Shown: in pieces, positions 19,297-29,536 of the stretch | Layout of the letters: each line of letters starts with the position of its first letter | Numbering within the stretch: position 1 is the stretch's first letter | Assembly (NCBI GenBank): GCA_951213105.1 | Contig: OX578142.1 | Location: 3,798,649-3,862,648, forward strand | DNA: 64,000 bases | Source: Amaurobius ferox | Taxonomy: Eukaryota; Arthropoda; Arachnida; Araneae; Amaurobiidae | Direction of reading: 5' to 3' | Notes under the pieces: model-generated | Told to the model about the DNA's origin: nothing | The model's database searches: none | What the model saw: the letters and a program-made list of their open reading frames with translations, nothing else | Made by a program: the position numbers and the translations under genes

Positions 19297-20498
19297 AAAT
19301 AAGAAAAAGTTAATAACTTCAATTAACAACAAAAATATATAAAATGCGGTTATGAAATATCTATAACTACATACTATAATATCATTATACCTGAATATGT
19401 GCAGTGAAATATCTCATACCATAAGAAATTTGCATGTCTTGTGCACAAAAATATGTGATGATGCACTTGGTACCTACATGTAATAATGTTTATAGGTGAC
19501 AAGTATGGGGGGCACAGGGGCACCAGCAAGGCTATGGAGAGATAATCCAGGTCTGTGGGGGGGGGACACATGGGCCCCTTTGGTATTATTTTGCTTAGGT
19601 ATTATTTAAGTATTATTGCTTAGGTAATATTTTCAATTTTTCTTCATAGAAAGCTTTGTTTTAAAATACGTAATTTGTATATTTTAGAGAAAATTTAAGG
19701 TATAAGATGGTTCTTATAAATTCAGGTTATAAGAAATAAAGTAGAAGAAACAGGAAAATAATAAATATAAATATCCTTTCAATTTATAACTATTAATTTT
19801 TCCTTCCATAAAATATATTAGAAATTCATACAAAAGAATTATAAAATGGAAATTATGACAAAGGAAATGTCAAAAATAGGGACAAAAAGGGTTATCAAAC
19901 CAGAGATAAGTAATGTTGAAATTACCATTAATATTTAAAGCCTTTCTAACGTACACTTCTGAAAATCGGACATCTTCATTCAACGGACACTCCTCAATAG
20001 CTCTATTCAACAAACACGATTCCATATAGGACCATATAAGACAGCTCCAATTAATTTACACATTCATTTAAAGAGCATTTCTAAATTGTTCCACAAAATA
20101 TAAAGAGTTCTTTAACCGTAGAATAGCTTACTCTCCGGCCAACTGCAAATAATAATTTATGTCAAACACATTTAAAAATCATGCATTAAAAGAAAAAAAA
20201 GATGCTGCAGCTTCTAGTTGCACTCAAAATTCAGAACATAAAAGCAAAGCAGCAAAAAATGATCAGCAATTCAATAATTATTTTTCAATGTCTTTTTTCT
20301 GAATTCAATGTTTATTTTTCTGAATACTGATATGGAGTTTTATACAATAATATACTAACACTATCGAATAACAGTAAATTACAGTTAAGTATTAAAGAAA
20401 ATCAAAGCTCTGAAATTTACATTATACAAGAAATTACCATAGGTTTATACAAGTAATTTGCAAATCAAATTTTTGGAAGTTTTCACATATACTAAATA
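19297..20498. other. AT-rich stretch, probably intron upstream of the phosphatase exon
   Basis: Contains G-rich patches (near 19506-19575, with a nine-G run) and no further exon that I can recognise on either strand. Confidence 0.4.
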
Positions 20499-20605
20499 CT
20501 ATCAGTATACAAGTTCTTCACATCGAAAATATAGAATAAAGAAACTTAACATTCACAATGATGTGTAAATTCCTATAGTATTCTAAATGACTATGTTATT
20601 CAAAA
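20499..20605 (-). mobile_element. Helitron-like 3' terminal fragment
   Basis: The wording CAGTATACAAGTTCTTCA, then GTGTAAATTCCTATAGTATTC and CTAAATGACTATGTTATTCA matches the CTAG-ended side of the Helitron-like elements at 26966 and 29536. Only about 105 bp remain. Confidence 0.65.
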
Positions 20606-20699
20606 CTAGCCGCCTTTGGCGACCAGCCTGTTCGCTACCCTTGAAAATTCTGTCCGTGGCAAATTCTAACCGTGGCACATTCGCTGGCGCGACCTACTA

Positions 20700-20935
20700 G
20701 TAAGGTGTAAGGTAACTGTTTGGACGGCCAGGAAGTGCCACCCAATTTAGACCGGAACTCACTGGGGGAGGCATCCACAGGGACCGTACCCTCCTTCCCC
20801 TACCACCAACCTCTCGGAAGGACTTACGGTCCCACATGTTTAACGTGATCATACTCCGCCTGAACACGGCGGCAGTTTTGGCAGTGGCGGGAATCGAACC
20901 CGGACCTACCGCGCACTCCGTGACAATCTTCATAA
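20700..20935 (-). mobile_element. tRNA-type SINE, copy 1
   Basis: On the minus strand GGTTCGATTCCCGCC (20886-20900 on the plus strand) is a consensus RNA polymerase III B box. The body (CCCAATTTAGACCGGAACTC, CCACAGGGACCGTA, CTACCACCAACCT) is repeated about 227 bp downstream. A clear A box was not found. Confidence 0.65.
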
Positions 20936-20944
20936 CCTTCTTTT

Positions 20945-21077
20945 TATTCACCCAATTTAGATCGGAACCCAATGGGAGAGTCATCCACAGGGACCGTATC
21001 CACCTTCCTCTACCACCAACCTCCCGGAAGGACTTACGTACCCACATGTTTAATGTGATCGTACTCCGCGTGAACAC
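20945..21077 (-). mobile_element. tRNA-type SINE, copy 2, cut by copia-B
   Basis: Repeats the copy 1 body with scattered differences (CCCAATTTAGATCGGAACCC, CCACAGGGACCGTATCC). It stops at CGTGAACAC, exactly where the copia-B LTR begins. Copy 1 continues past this point with GGCGGCAG, so the copia insertion is the cause. A 5-bp duplication partner would lie at the missing copia 3' end. Confidence 0.7.
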
Positions 21078-21199
21078 TGTTGGAAATAATCAATACATCG
21101 CGATTCACGTTCCCGTGAACGGGCGTTTATGCAAATTTAATATGAACGACTCTTCCCGTTCACCGGCGTGAACCGTGACGTTTTTCAACATGAGGTTTC

Positions 21200-21280
21200 A
21201 TGCAAATCAGTTCTCAATGCGTACGCATCTGATTTGCATATCCGGGGGCGTTTCCGGAACTGTCCATTCTCGGATATATA
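21200..21280 (+). promoter_or_regulatory. Copia-B LTR promoter region with inverted octamers and TATA
   Basis: ATGCAAATCAG (21200-21210) and its exact reverse complement (21229-21239) flank a 12-bp palindrome, ATGCGTACGCAT (21217-21228). A further ATGCAAAT lies at 21129. TATATA follows at 21275-21280. The octamer is the classical POU-domain binding motif. A role here is inferred from position only. Confidence 0.55.
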
Positions 21281-21531
21281 GGGCAGAGGTTTCTTGAAGC
21301 AATCAGATCGATCGATAGATGATAGATCGATCGACGACTGATCGAGTGATCGACGTACACCATTAGAGACGATCGAGACGCAGTCCGACGAGACAGACTT
21401 GAGATGATGGTCTGATGCAGGCAGACAGAAATGTTTTTGACAGAAGCACTGCGGAATATCGTTTGACGACGGTTAATAGTCGAAACGGATGCAGATGTGG
21501 TCAGTCTGGACCAGCATGTATTGAACGTTAA

Positions 21532-23900
21532 ATTTACTTACAAACGTTCGGAACAAGTCGTCGCGACTACGATGATTTTTATCGCCGGAAAGACCGAGCG
21601 TTGACTATTATTTATCAAAGCTTATCCTCGGAATACAAGGAGTTGATAAACGTCACCGACGAACCTAGTCAAGTATGGAATACCTTGAAAGAACATTTTC
21701 AAGCGCCTTCCAGAGCCAACCTGGTGAGATTACTAGATGAATTCTTCGACATCCGGCCGGAGCTAGACGAGCCTGTTGACATTTTTTGCTCAAGACTGCG
21801 GAAGGCTGTGACGAGGCTTAAAGACGCGAAACACCCCATTGAAGACCCGTATGTTGCATTCCAAGCAATACGATATCTTCCGGAAGAATTCCGAGATATC
21901 GTACAGTTAATCTATCGCTGGAATGACTCGGACTTCAAGCTCAACAAAATACAAGCAGAGCTAGCAGCGGAGGAGAGCCGGCTTCGGCAGCAAGCGAACG
22001 ACTTTTCCAAAACTGTGAGTTTAAATTCTGCATATCTTACTTCTAAGAAATGTGTAAATAGTGTAAAAGTGTCTAAATTTAAATTTCCAAATGTATCTCA
22101 TAAAGTGTCTAATGTAAATACTTCTAGTAATATTGTAAATAGTTCTAAAAGTAAAAATAAGTGTTTTAAGTGTAACAAACTAGGTCATACTAAATTTAAT
22201 TGTCCTAGAAATAATGGATCTAGTATTGTGGAATTTCTTGGGTCTCCACAGATTGAGGCTAATACTGTAATCGATCCTAGCGATAGACTCAGCTGGGTAG
22301 TAGACACTGCTGCTACGCGACATTTCTGTAATAACATTAAGTTATTTTCAAAATTTAATGAGTGCAAAGGCACTTCAATGTCGCTAGCAGTAGGGGATGT
22401 CGAAAATCCAGTTGAGGCTATCGGGACGGAGGAAATGTATGTCCAATTTAAGGATAAGCAAAGTATTATCAAATTGGAAAATGTTATGTATTCTCCTAAA
22501 CTTAGGAGAAATTTATTAGCTGCATCTGTTCTTGAGGAACAAAATTTTAGTTTTAATGGAGCTAATGGGGTTCTATGGTTTTTTACACCTAAAGGGGAGA
22601 AATTCTTTGATGCAAAAAGAAAGGATGGGTTGTATTTTTTAAAACCTAAGTATAGTACCCAGGAACAACATAACTTAGAAACCCGTCAATCTAAAGATAA
22701 GGATCGAGATGGAGACAAGAAGCACAAAAAGGATAAGAAATCCAAGGATAGGGATCCTAGTGCTTCCAGAAAAACACCTAAAGTGAGAATAGCACCTAAT
22801 CTTAAAGAAACTAAATTTAAATCTGACAAAACAAAAACTAAGCAGAATAGAAATGTGAATAATTTAATATCTAAGCCTAGCAGTTCAGTAACTGAACTTA
22901 ATAGTACAAACTGTCTTTGGCATAAACGATATTGCCACATAAACGCTGAATATCTCCTCCAAACCAGCAAAGTTTCTGCAGTAAACGGACTTCCTTGGCT
23001 TAAATACAAAAAGTTAAATTGTAAATCGTGTAAATTGGCTAAGTCTAGGAGAGTATCGTATAAACCCACCGGTAGGATAAGGTCCACTAAACCATTACAA
23101 TTGTTACACATGGATGTGTGTGGTCCCTTACCCACAGCCTCATATGGTGGGAATAAGTATATCTTAACTATAACAGATGATTATAGTAGAAAAGTTTTTG
23201 TTTACCTCATGAAACAGAAGTCAGAAGTATTTTCACATTTTAAAGAGTTTCAGGCCAGAGAAGAAAGGCAGTTAGGTACTAAAATTCTATGTATCCGGAC
23301 GGATAATGGAATGGAATTCTGCCATGATAAGTTCAAAAATTACCTGAGGGATATCGGTATTAAGGCTGAGAGGACTAACACATATACCCCACAGCAAAAT
23401 GGAGTATCAGAGCGATTTAATTTAACCGCATTTGACTGTGTTAGAGCCATGTTGAACGACAGCAAATTGCATGACAGATTCTGGGCGGAAGCAATATTGT
23501 GTTTTGCATACACTAAAAATCGAATATGTCACAAATTTAAGACAAAAACTCCACATGAACTCTACAGTGGTAGAAAACCTTCAGTCAAACATCTTAGAAC
23601 CTTTGGTTGTAGAGCATATGTAGGCAAACCCAGTCAGCTCAGAAAAAAGTTAGACATGAAAGCTACAGAAGGGGTGATGGTAGGCTATGCTACTAAAACT
23701 AAGGGATATAGGATATTTTTGTCAGGGGAAAAACGAACAATTGAGACCTGCAATGTGAGGTTTGATGAGGGTGATGTAGTGGAAGGCATCCTGGACCCAA
23801 TTTGTCCCAGAAATATCTCCTTAGGGATATCAAGAGATAACCTTTCAGAATACTCCGACGGGGAATATCCGAGAGAGCAGTCTGATGGGGGGGGGGGGGG
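21532..23900 (+). pseudogene. gag-pol: Copia-B Gag-protease-integrase reading frame
   Basis: The frame is open from 21532 but holds no ATG before the conserved gag region, so the gag N-terminus is lost or shifted. Counting residue 1 at 21601: UBN2-type gag helices about 1-140; zinc knuckle C188-C191-H196-C201; protease with VVDTAAT (D235), where most copia proteases read DSGA; GAG-pre-integrase HKRYCHI ... CKSCKLAK; integrase core D505, D568, E604 with x35 spacing, all present. The proline-free linker 360-430 is strongly charged. At 23887-23900 a run of 14 G ends the frame 13 bases later. The RT lies in the next frame. Confidence 0.9.
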
Positions 23901-25257
23901 CAGGAGAGAGTGAAGACACTGGTGACGATCCGTCTGAATCCAGTGAGGAAACGGACTCTCCTGCTGACTCCAGTATGACTCCTTGCTCGGATATTGCTTG
24001 GCAGCGAAAGGCGGTTCCAAGACCCGATGGGAGTAGAACCGATGTGTATTACTACGCTCAAGGAGATAATAAAAGGCTGAGGTCGCACAATGATGTTAAG
24101 AAATATTGTGAGAAAAGGAATATACAGTTTGATCAGCAACTGTTTAATTTTCGGGAAAATAAAGGTCTTAAAAGGGTCAGAGGCAGACCAGAAGCAAGCA
24201 ATATTGAAATAAATATACCAAAAGGGTACAACGCTGCTATTAAATCTTCCCAGTCCGAAAAATTGTGTAAAGCTATGGATGAAGAAATGGCCGTAATGCA
24301 AGAGAGGGGTGTCAGGGAACTAGTTCCTGCATCCACCTCACAAAAGCATATAGGCAATAGATGGGTCTACACTATTAAGAAAGACGAGAATGGGAAAATC
24401 AAGAGATTTAAAGCTCGTTTGGTAGCCCAGGGGTATGGTCAGAAGAAGCGAGAATCATACGATGAAGTTTTTAGCTCTGTTGTTAACTTCAACTTAATTA
24501 GAGCATTCTTCTCAATTTTCGTATGCATGCTTGGCTGGATGCATTTCCAATTAGATATCAAATCTGCCTATCTCTATGCTAAATTGAGTCAAAAAGTATA
24601 TATGAAACAGCCTCAAGGTTATGTCAATCAGGAACAGCCTGATTATGTTTGTTTGTTGAAGAAAGCCATTTACGGTCTTCATCAAAGTGGAAGAGAATGG
24701 TTTAATGAACTTGACACCAAATTAAAAGAATTAAATTTTTTAAAACTTCAATGGTGTAATTGTGCATATATTTACAATAGCAAAGTTCTTATGCTAGTCT
24801 ATGTGGATGACATAATTCCTTTCTCAAAGTATCAAAGGGACATAGACCACATTGTTTCGTTACTTAGCATAGAATTTGATATCAAGGTATTAGGAAAAAT
24901 TAGAAAACTGTTAGGCGTGGAATTTAAAGAGTGTGACAAAAAATTTTTTATACATCAAAGTCAGTATATAGATAAAGTATGTCAAATGTTTCAACAGTAT
25001 AAATATCCAGTTACTTCACTTCCCATTTCTAAAGGGAATATTCTAAGTAAAATAGATTGTCCAAAGACAAGTGAAGAAATAAAGCAAATGCAAAGTTTTC
25101 CTTACAGGAGGTTAATTGGGTGTTTGGCTTTTATATCTAGTAGGACTAGACCTGATATTTGTTACGCCATCAATATATTATCTCAATTTCAAGAAAACCC
25201 TGGAATTAAGCATTAGGATGCATTGTTAAGACTTTTAGGATATGTTGAAAAGACTAA
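23885..25257 (+). pseudogene. pol: Copia-B reverse transcriptase frame, 3' truncated
   Basis: Continues copia-B in frame 2 after the poly-G run. It has the RT start (WVYTIKKDENGKIKRFKARL), HFQLDIKSAYLYAKL and the YVDD catalytic box at residues 306-309 (24800-24811). KAIYGLHQSGREW and ISSRTRPDICYA follow. A TAG at 25214-25216 replaces the Trp of KHWDALL, and the frame then reads on as DALLRLLGYVEKTKG to 25257. There the terminus of another transposon begins, removing RNase H. Apart from the G run and the single TAG, the coding sequence is clean, so copia-B is much younger than copia-A. Confidence 0.9.
23887..23900 (+). repeat. 14-G homopolymer causing the copia-B frame change
   Basis: TCTGAT is followed by 14 G and CAGGAG. 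Frame 1 leads into the run, frame 2 leaves it. A gain or loss of one or two G, real or from sequencing, would restore the fusion. Confidence 0.9.
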
Positions 25258-25350
25258 GGGCCGATCCCACCAACAACCGTTAAAATATAGCAAAGGTTTA
25301 ACGGTTGATTAGCACTGTTTTGCGTCCCACCAACACTTTCACGGCGTTAA
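25258..25350 (+). mobile_element. PIF/Harbinger-like terminus inserted in copia-B
   Basis: The 93 bases starting GGGCCGATCCCACCAAC are identical to the left terminus of the unit at 45337. The flanking TAA fits the TWA target preference of PIF/Harbinger. After 25350 the two copies diverge completely. I did not find a matching right end between here and 45336, so its extent is unknown. Confidence 0.7.
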
Positions 25351-25475
25351 GGCGGGTTACGACTATTCTCCGCCCATGTTAAAGTATAGGACATTCTCTT
25401 GAACATAACCACGCAATAATGCGGGCTCAAATCTCTTTGCAGTTTGCAGGGGGTGATAGAATGGAATATGAAGCA

Positions 25476-25675
25476 TCTTTTGGCAGAGGAAAATACGAGG
25501 AAGGTTAATAAAATAATAAACTATCAATTAAAAACTGAAACAAACTAAGTAATTTGTAGTTTTTCAAATCTTCAATAGATGGCGCATTAGTGCCGTCTCA
25601 TGGCTATCAGGATGCTTTAATAGCTGTTTACTGGTTTCCTAATCTAGTTATTTTGAATTTTCCTCTGCCAAAAGA
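25476..25675. repeat. 19-bp inverted repeat, 162-bp loop
   Basis: TCTTTTGGCAGAGGAAAAT (25476-25494) and its exact reverse complement (25657-25675). Lies downstream of the PIF-like terminus. Confidence 0.85.
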
Positions 25676-26965
25676 TTAAAATACCAAAGTTTTATCATTC
25701 ACACCAAACTTTTTGACATTTTATATCTTAATTAACTCTCACATATGTTCATCAGATTTCCAATAGCCGGCCATTATTGCAGCCAATGCTTGTCAAAATT
25801 GGCTTAAAACCAGTAGAACGGCAACCCTAGCTCAGAAAGTAAACACGAACGTTTTAGCTGGAGCTGGACAAAGCTTTTCTACATAAGGGTAAGTATTATA
25901 TTTGATACATTTTCTAGCACAACTCCATTTCTCAATTTATGTCTTATAAAGATTGAAAATTGTTAAATCTTACAATTAGTAATTTTCATAGAAGTGAAAC
26001 CTTGTACTATTATTTTAAATTTATGTTCTGTTACATGAAATTGAAGATCGATGTCAGACAGATCTTTCGGAATCAATGAAATGCCATAAAACTAATGATC
26101 ATACGATAACGAGATCTTGTATTAAAATTTATCTAAAACGGTAATTTATATGAACAAGTTCATCGTACTAATAGTTATTTTCACATCTCAATCGATGGTC
26201 TGCAAATTCTATAAATATGGTAGCTACTAAAATTTAAATTACATATATGTTGTACGCCTCCTACTTAAAACATTTTTATCATTTAAGATATTGATTTGTT
26301 TTAATATACTGATTTACTTTTAGTTTATAAACTAAAAATAAATTATTACAGCATTTTAATTTAAAGTAATAACACAATCTACTTAATAACAATAATACAT
26401 AGAGTAATAAATTATTTACAATAAACATAATATTCACAATATGCTCACATAATGTTCAGAATAAATTTTGTAATTGTAGAAAATTATTCATGTTTTAAAT
26501 AAATTGCAGAAATAAAGTAACTTGTAATAAATTTAGTGAGAAGAATTACATTCCTTTTATTTGGAAAATGTGACAGATCCTATCTTTTTCTGTACCTTTT
26601 GCAAAATTCAACTAGTTAAATATTTTAATACTAATGTTCCAAACAAAGCATGTTAAGTTAATTTTGTGCAAGTTTTGCTATATCTATCGGTTATCATGTG
26701 TATGCAAAATGTTAATACCTGCAGAAATAACATACACTGCTGTCTGGTTTTCTCAACCATTATCTGGCCATCTCTTTCTTTATGGCTGTATTTGAATGTA
26801 CAACTTTGTCAATTATTCTATTATTAATTAGTCTAGGAAAAGAAATTTCAGCTCAAAGTTTACTCGCCAAAAATCTTTTCACTCGCAAGTGCAATATAAA
26901 TAACAGCATTACATAACATATTTGTCATTTTTATCATAAAAAATTACTTTAAAATTTATGTGCAA
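25676..26965. other. AT-rich stretch with one exon-like edge
   Basis: GC-richer sequence at about 25765-25885 ends in AAGG followed by GTAAGTATT, a good donor site, and could be an untranslated first exon. No protein is recognisable. The remainder is featureless AT-rich DNA. Confidence 0.3.
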
Positions 26966-28241
26966 CTAGCAGTATACCCGTTCTTCATACATAGTATAGA
27001 AAGAAACTTATAATTCATAATCATGTGCAAATCCCTATAGTATACTAAATGACTTTGTTAATCAAAATATTCTATTAAAATATTTAATTTAATGGTCCTA
27101 AAAAAGTTTAAGAATCGCTGTTCTCGCTATACAAAATTTTCTTCACGGCAGATTGGAAGAATAAAACATCCTGACCCCGCTTGTAAACAAATTTACAATA
27201 AACATGAAATTGAATCAATAAGTGCAAAATAAAAGTGCTCAAATGGTATAGAACCCGTGCTACTTATATTCGTAAATATTAAAAGATATACCTGTGTATT
27301 AGTAGAAGATTACACATACTACAGCATATGAATTTCTAAAATCTTCGTCAAAATAAAACAGATGACGTAATAAATTAAAGATATCCTTAATCTTGCCAAA
27401 ACTGATAATACTGAACTAAAGGCCATAACTGATTCCAATATATGCCTAAAAAAAAGCACTAAAATTGCATAGAGAGATATTCCGTACTATTTATATTGTC
27501 GTATATTAAAAGATGTGCCCGTCTGTTAGTAAAAGATTACCCGTATTGCAATATGAGTTTGAATAATCCTTGTCAAAATTAAACACATTACATAATAAAT
27601 GGAAAATATCAATAATCTCCGTAATCTTTAAATCAGAAGACCGTAATTGATTATAATATATGTCAAAATAGATGCCACTATACCTGTACTACTTATATTT
27701 TCATAGATTAGAAGGTATACCCATGCATTCGAGGAAGAGTTTCCGTACTATTTACTATAAGTTTCAACAATTTTTGCCAAAATAAAATAATGACGTAATA
27801 AATTGAAACTATCAACAATCCCCAAAAATATCAATAATAATAATGACCATAATTGATATATAATTCTATCAAAAATGCAATATCGGTGAAATTTATTTGA
27901 TATATATACATATCTTTATTATTTAAATCGGAAAAGATTTAATAAAAATCTTCTGCTACATAAACACATTGGATTTAAATCCATTGCTAAGTGACATGAT
28001 ATAATTTTCTTTAAATAAATTGGCGGAAGAAATATAGTCTGCATAATGCTATCTCTATGGAAAGTTTAATTGTTCGTTTTTAATTAATATTTTAATAATT
28101 AGACAACCCCTGGTCTTAGAAATTTGAAATATGCACTAAATTTTAAGTGCAGGGTTATTCCGTTACCCATAAAATTTCAATAAATTCAGTTCAGCCGTTC
28201 TCCCGTGATAATCAGACAGATTTTCAATTTTTTTATATAGA
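26966..28241 (-). mobile_element. Helitron-like non-autonomous element (reverse orientation)
   Basis: On the minus strand it starts TCTATATAAAAAAATTGAAA and ends GGGTATACTGCTAG. The flanking host bases are A and T, as expected for Helitron insertion between A and T. Length 1,276 bp, no Rep/helicase frame. It shares its whole length with the forward copy at 28542 but has more internal repeat units. Confidence 0.75.
27261..27880 (-). repeat. Three ~200-220-bp tandem units inside the Helitron-like element
   Basis: Units beginning near 27261, 27484 and 27686 share TACTTATATT, TTAGTAGAAGATTAC-like, GTCAAAATAAAACA and ACGTAATAAATT blocks. The forward copy has fewer units, which accounts for most of the 281-bp length difference. 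Confidence 0.7.
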
Positions 28242-28541
28242 TTATGTAATGTTATGTCAAAATATAAAATAATATAAATATGCACATAACTGTAAAGTCT
28301 TGTGTAAATACAAATTTTAGTACATTCCTACATAAGCTGATAATGATATGTAAGAAAATAACAAAAGTACACACTCAGAGTGGATAACAATTTCTTCCTA
28401 GCTATTGACATATTTACATTTGTCAGCTGAAACATATCATTTATGAATGACTGATTGTGGATTAAAATTATCCAAATGTAGACTTTTAATAGATAACTAA
28501 AAGTTTACTTATTTTGCTGATTTTCAATCTATTTCTCTAAA

Positions 28542-29536
28542 TCTATATAAATAAAATTGAAAATCTGTCTGTCTCATCATCATGGGAGAGCAACCGAACC
28601 GAATTTAAATGAAATTTTGTGGGTAGTCTTGAAATAGCCTGACTTAAAATGTAGTCCATGTTTTGAATTTATAAGACCAGGGGTTGTCCAGATATTAATT
28701 AAAAACGAACAATTAAATCATTTATATAGTGTTATGCAGAGGATATTTTTTCCGCCAATTTATTTGAAGAAAATTTTATCATGTCTTTTAGTAACAGATT
28801 TAAATCCAATGTGTTTATACGGCAGCTGATTTTTATTAAATCCTTTCTGATTTAAATAATAAAGATAGGCATATAAAATAAATATCACTGATATTACATT
28901 TTTGACTGGATTATATCAATTATGGTCTTCAGGTTTAAACATTAACATTATTGATATTTTCAGTTTATTATTGTCATTGTTTTATTTTTGCAAAAATTGT
29001 TGAAACTCATATATTGTATGTAGTACCAAGTAATCTTTAACAAATGCATGGATATGTCTTCTACTCTACGAGAATATAAGTATATTTGCACATATTTTGG
29101 CATATACTGGAATCAATTACGGCCTTTAGGTTTTAAGATTACAGGATTATTGATATTTTCAATTTATTACGTCATCTGTTTTATTTTGGCAAAGATTTTA
29201 GAAACTCATAAGTTGTAGTTGTAGTATGGGCCCTATACAGTTTTAGCACTTTTATTTTGCATATTTATTCAACTGCAATTTATTCAACTTCATATATTTT
29301 GTAAATTTGTTTACAAACAAGACCAGGACATTTTATTCTTCAGATCTGCTCGTGAAAATAATTTTGTATAGCAAGAACAGATATTCTTAAACTTCTTTTT
29401 AGGAGCATTAGATTAAATATTTTAATAGAATATTTTGATTAACAATGTCATTTAGTACACTATAGGAATTTGCACATAATTGTGCATTTTAAGCTTTATA
29501 TTATATACTTCATACGAAAAATGGATATACTGCTAG
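28542..29536 (+). mobile_element. Helitron-like non-autonomous element (forward orientation)
   Basis: Starts TCTATATAAATAAAATTGAA and ends GGATATACTGCTAG, flanked by A and T. Length 995 bp, no coding sequence. It lies head to head with the reverse copy, with their 5' ends 300 bp apart. Confidence 0.75.

Larger units (their letters stand above)
21078..25257 (+). mobile_element. Copia-B, Ty1/copia LTR retrotransposon, broken
   Basis: Begins TGTTGGAAATAATC, a usual copia LTR start, inside a SINE. It runs through leader, gag, protease, integrase and RT, and stops at 25257 where a PIF/Harbinger-like terminus starts. RNase H and the 3' LTR are not in view. The LTR/leader border is uncertain because there is no second LTR. 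Breaks: no gag ATG, a frame change in a 14-G run, and a TAG for Trp at 25214. Confidence 0.9.

Noticed and set aside
20886..20900. A tRNA gene
   Set aside because: Only a B box is convincing. The cloverleaf cannot be completed and the body is repeated as a SINE.
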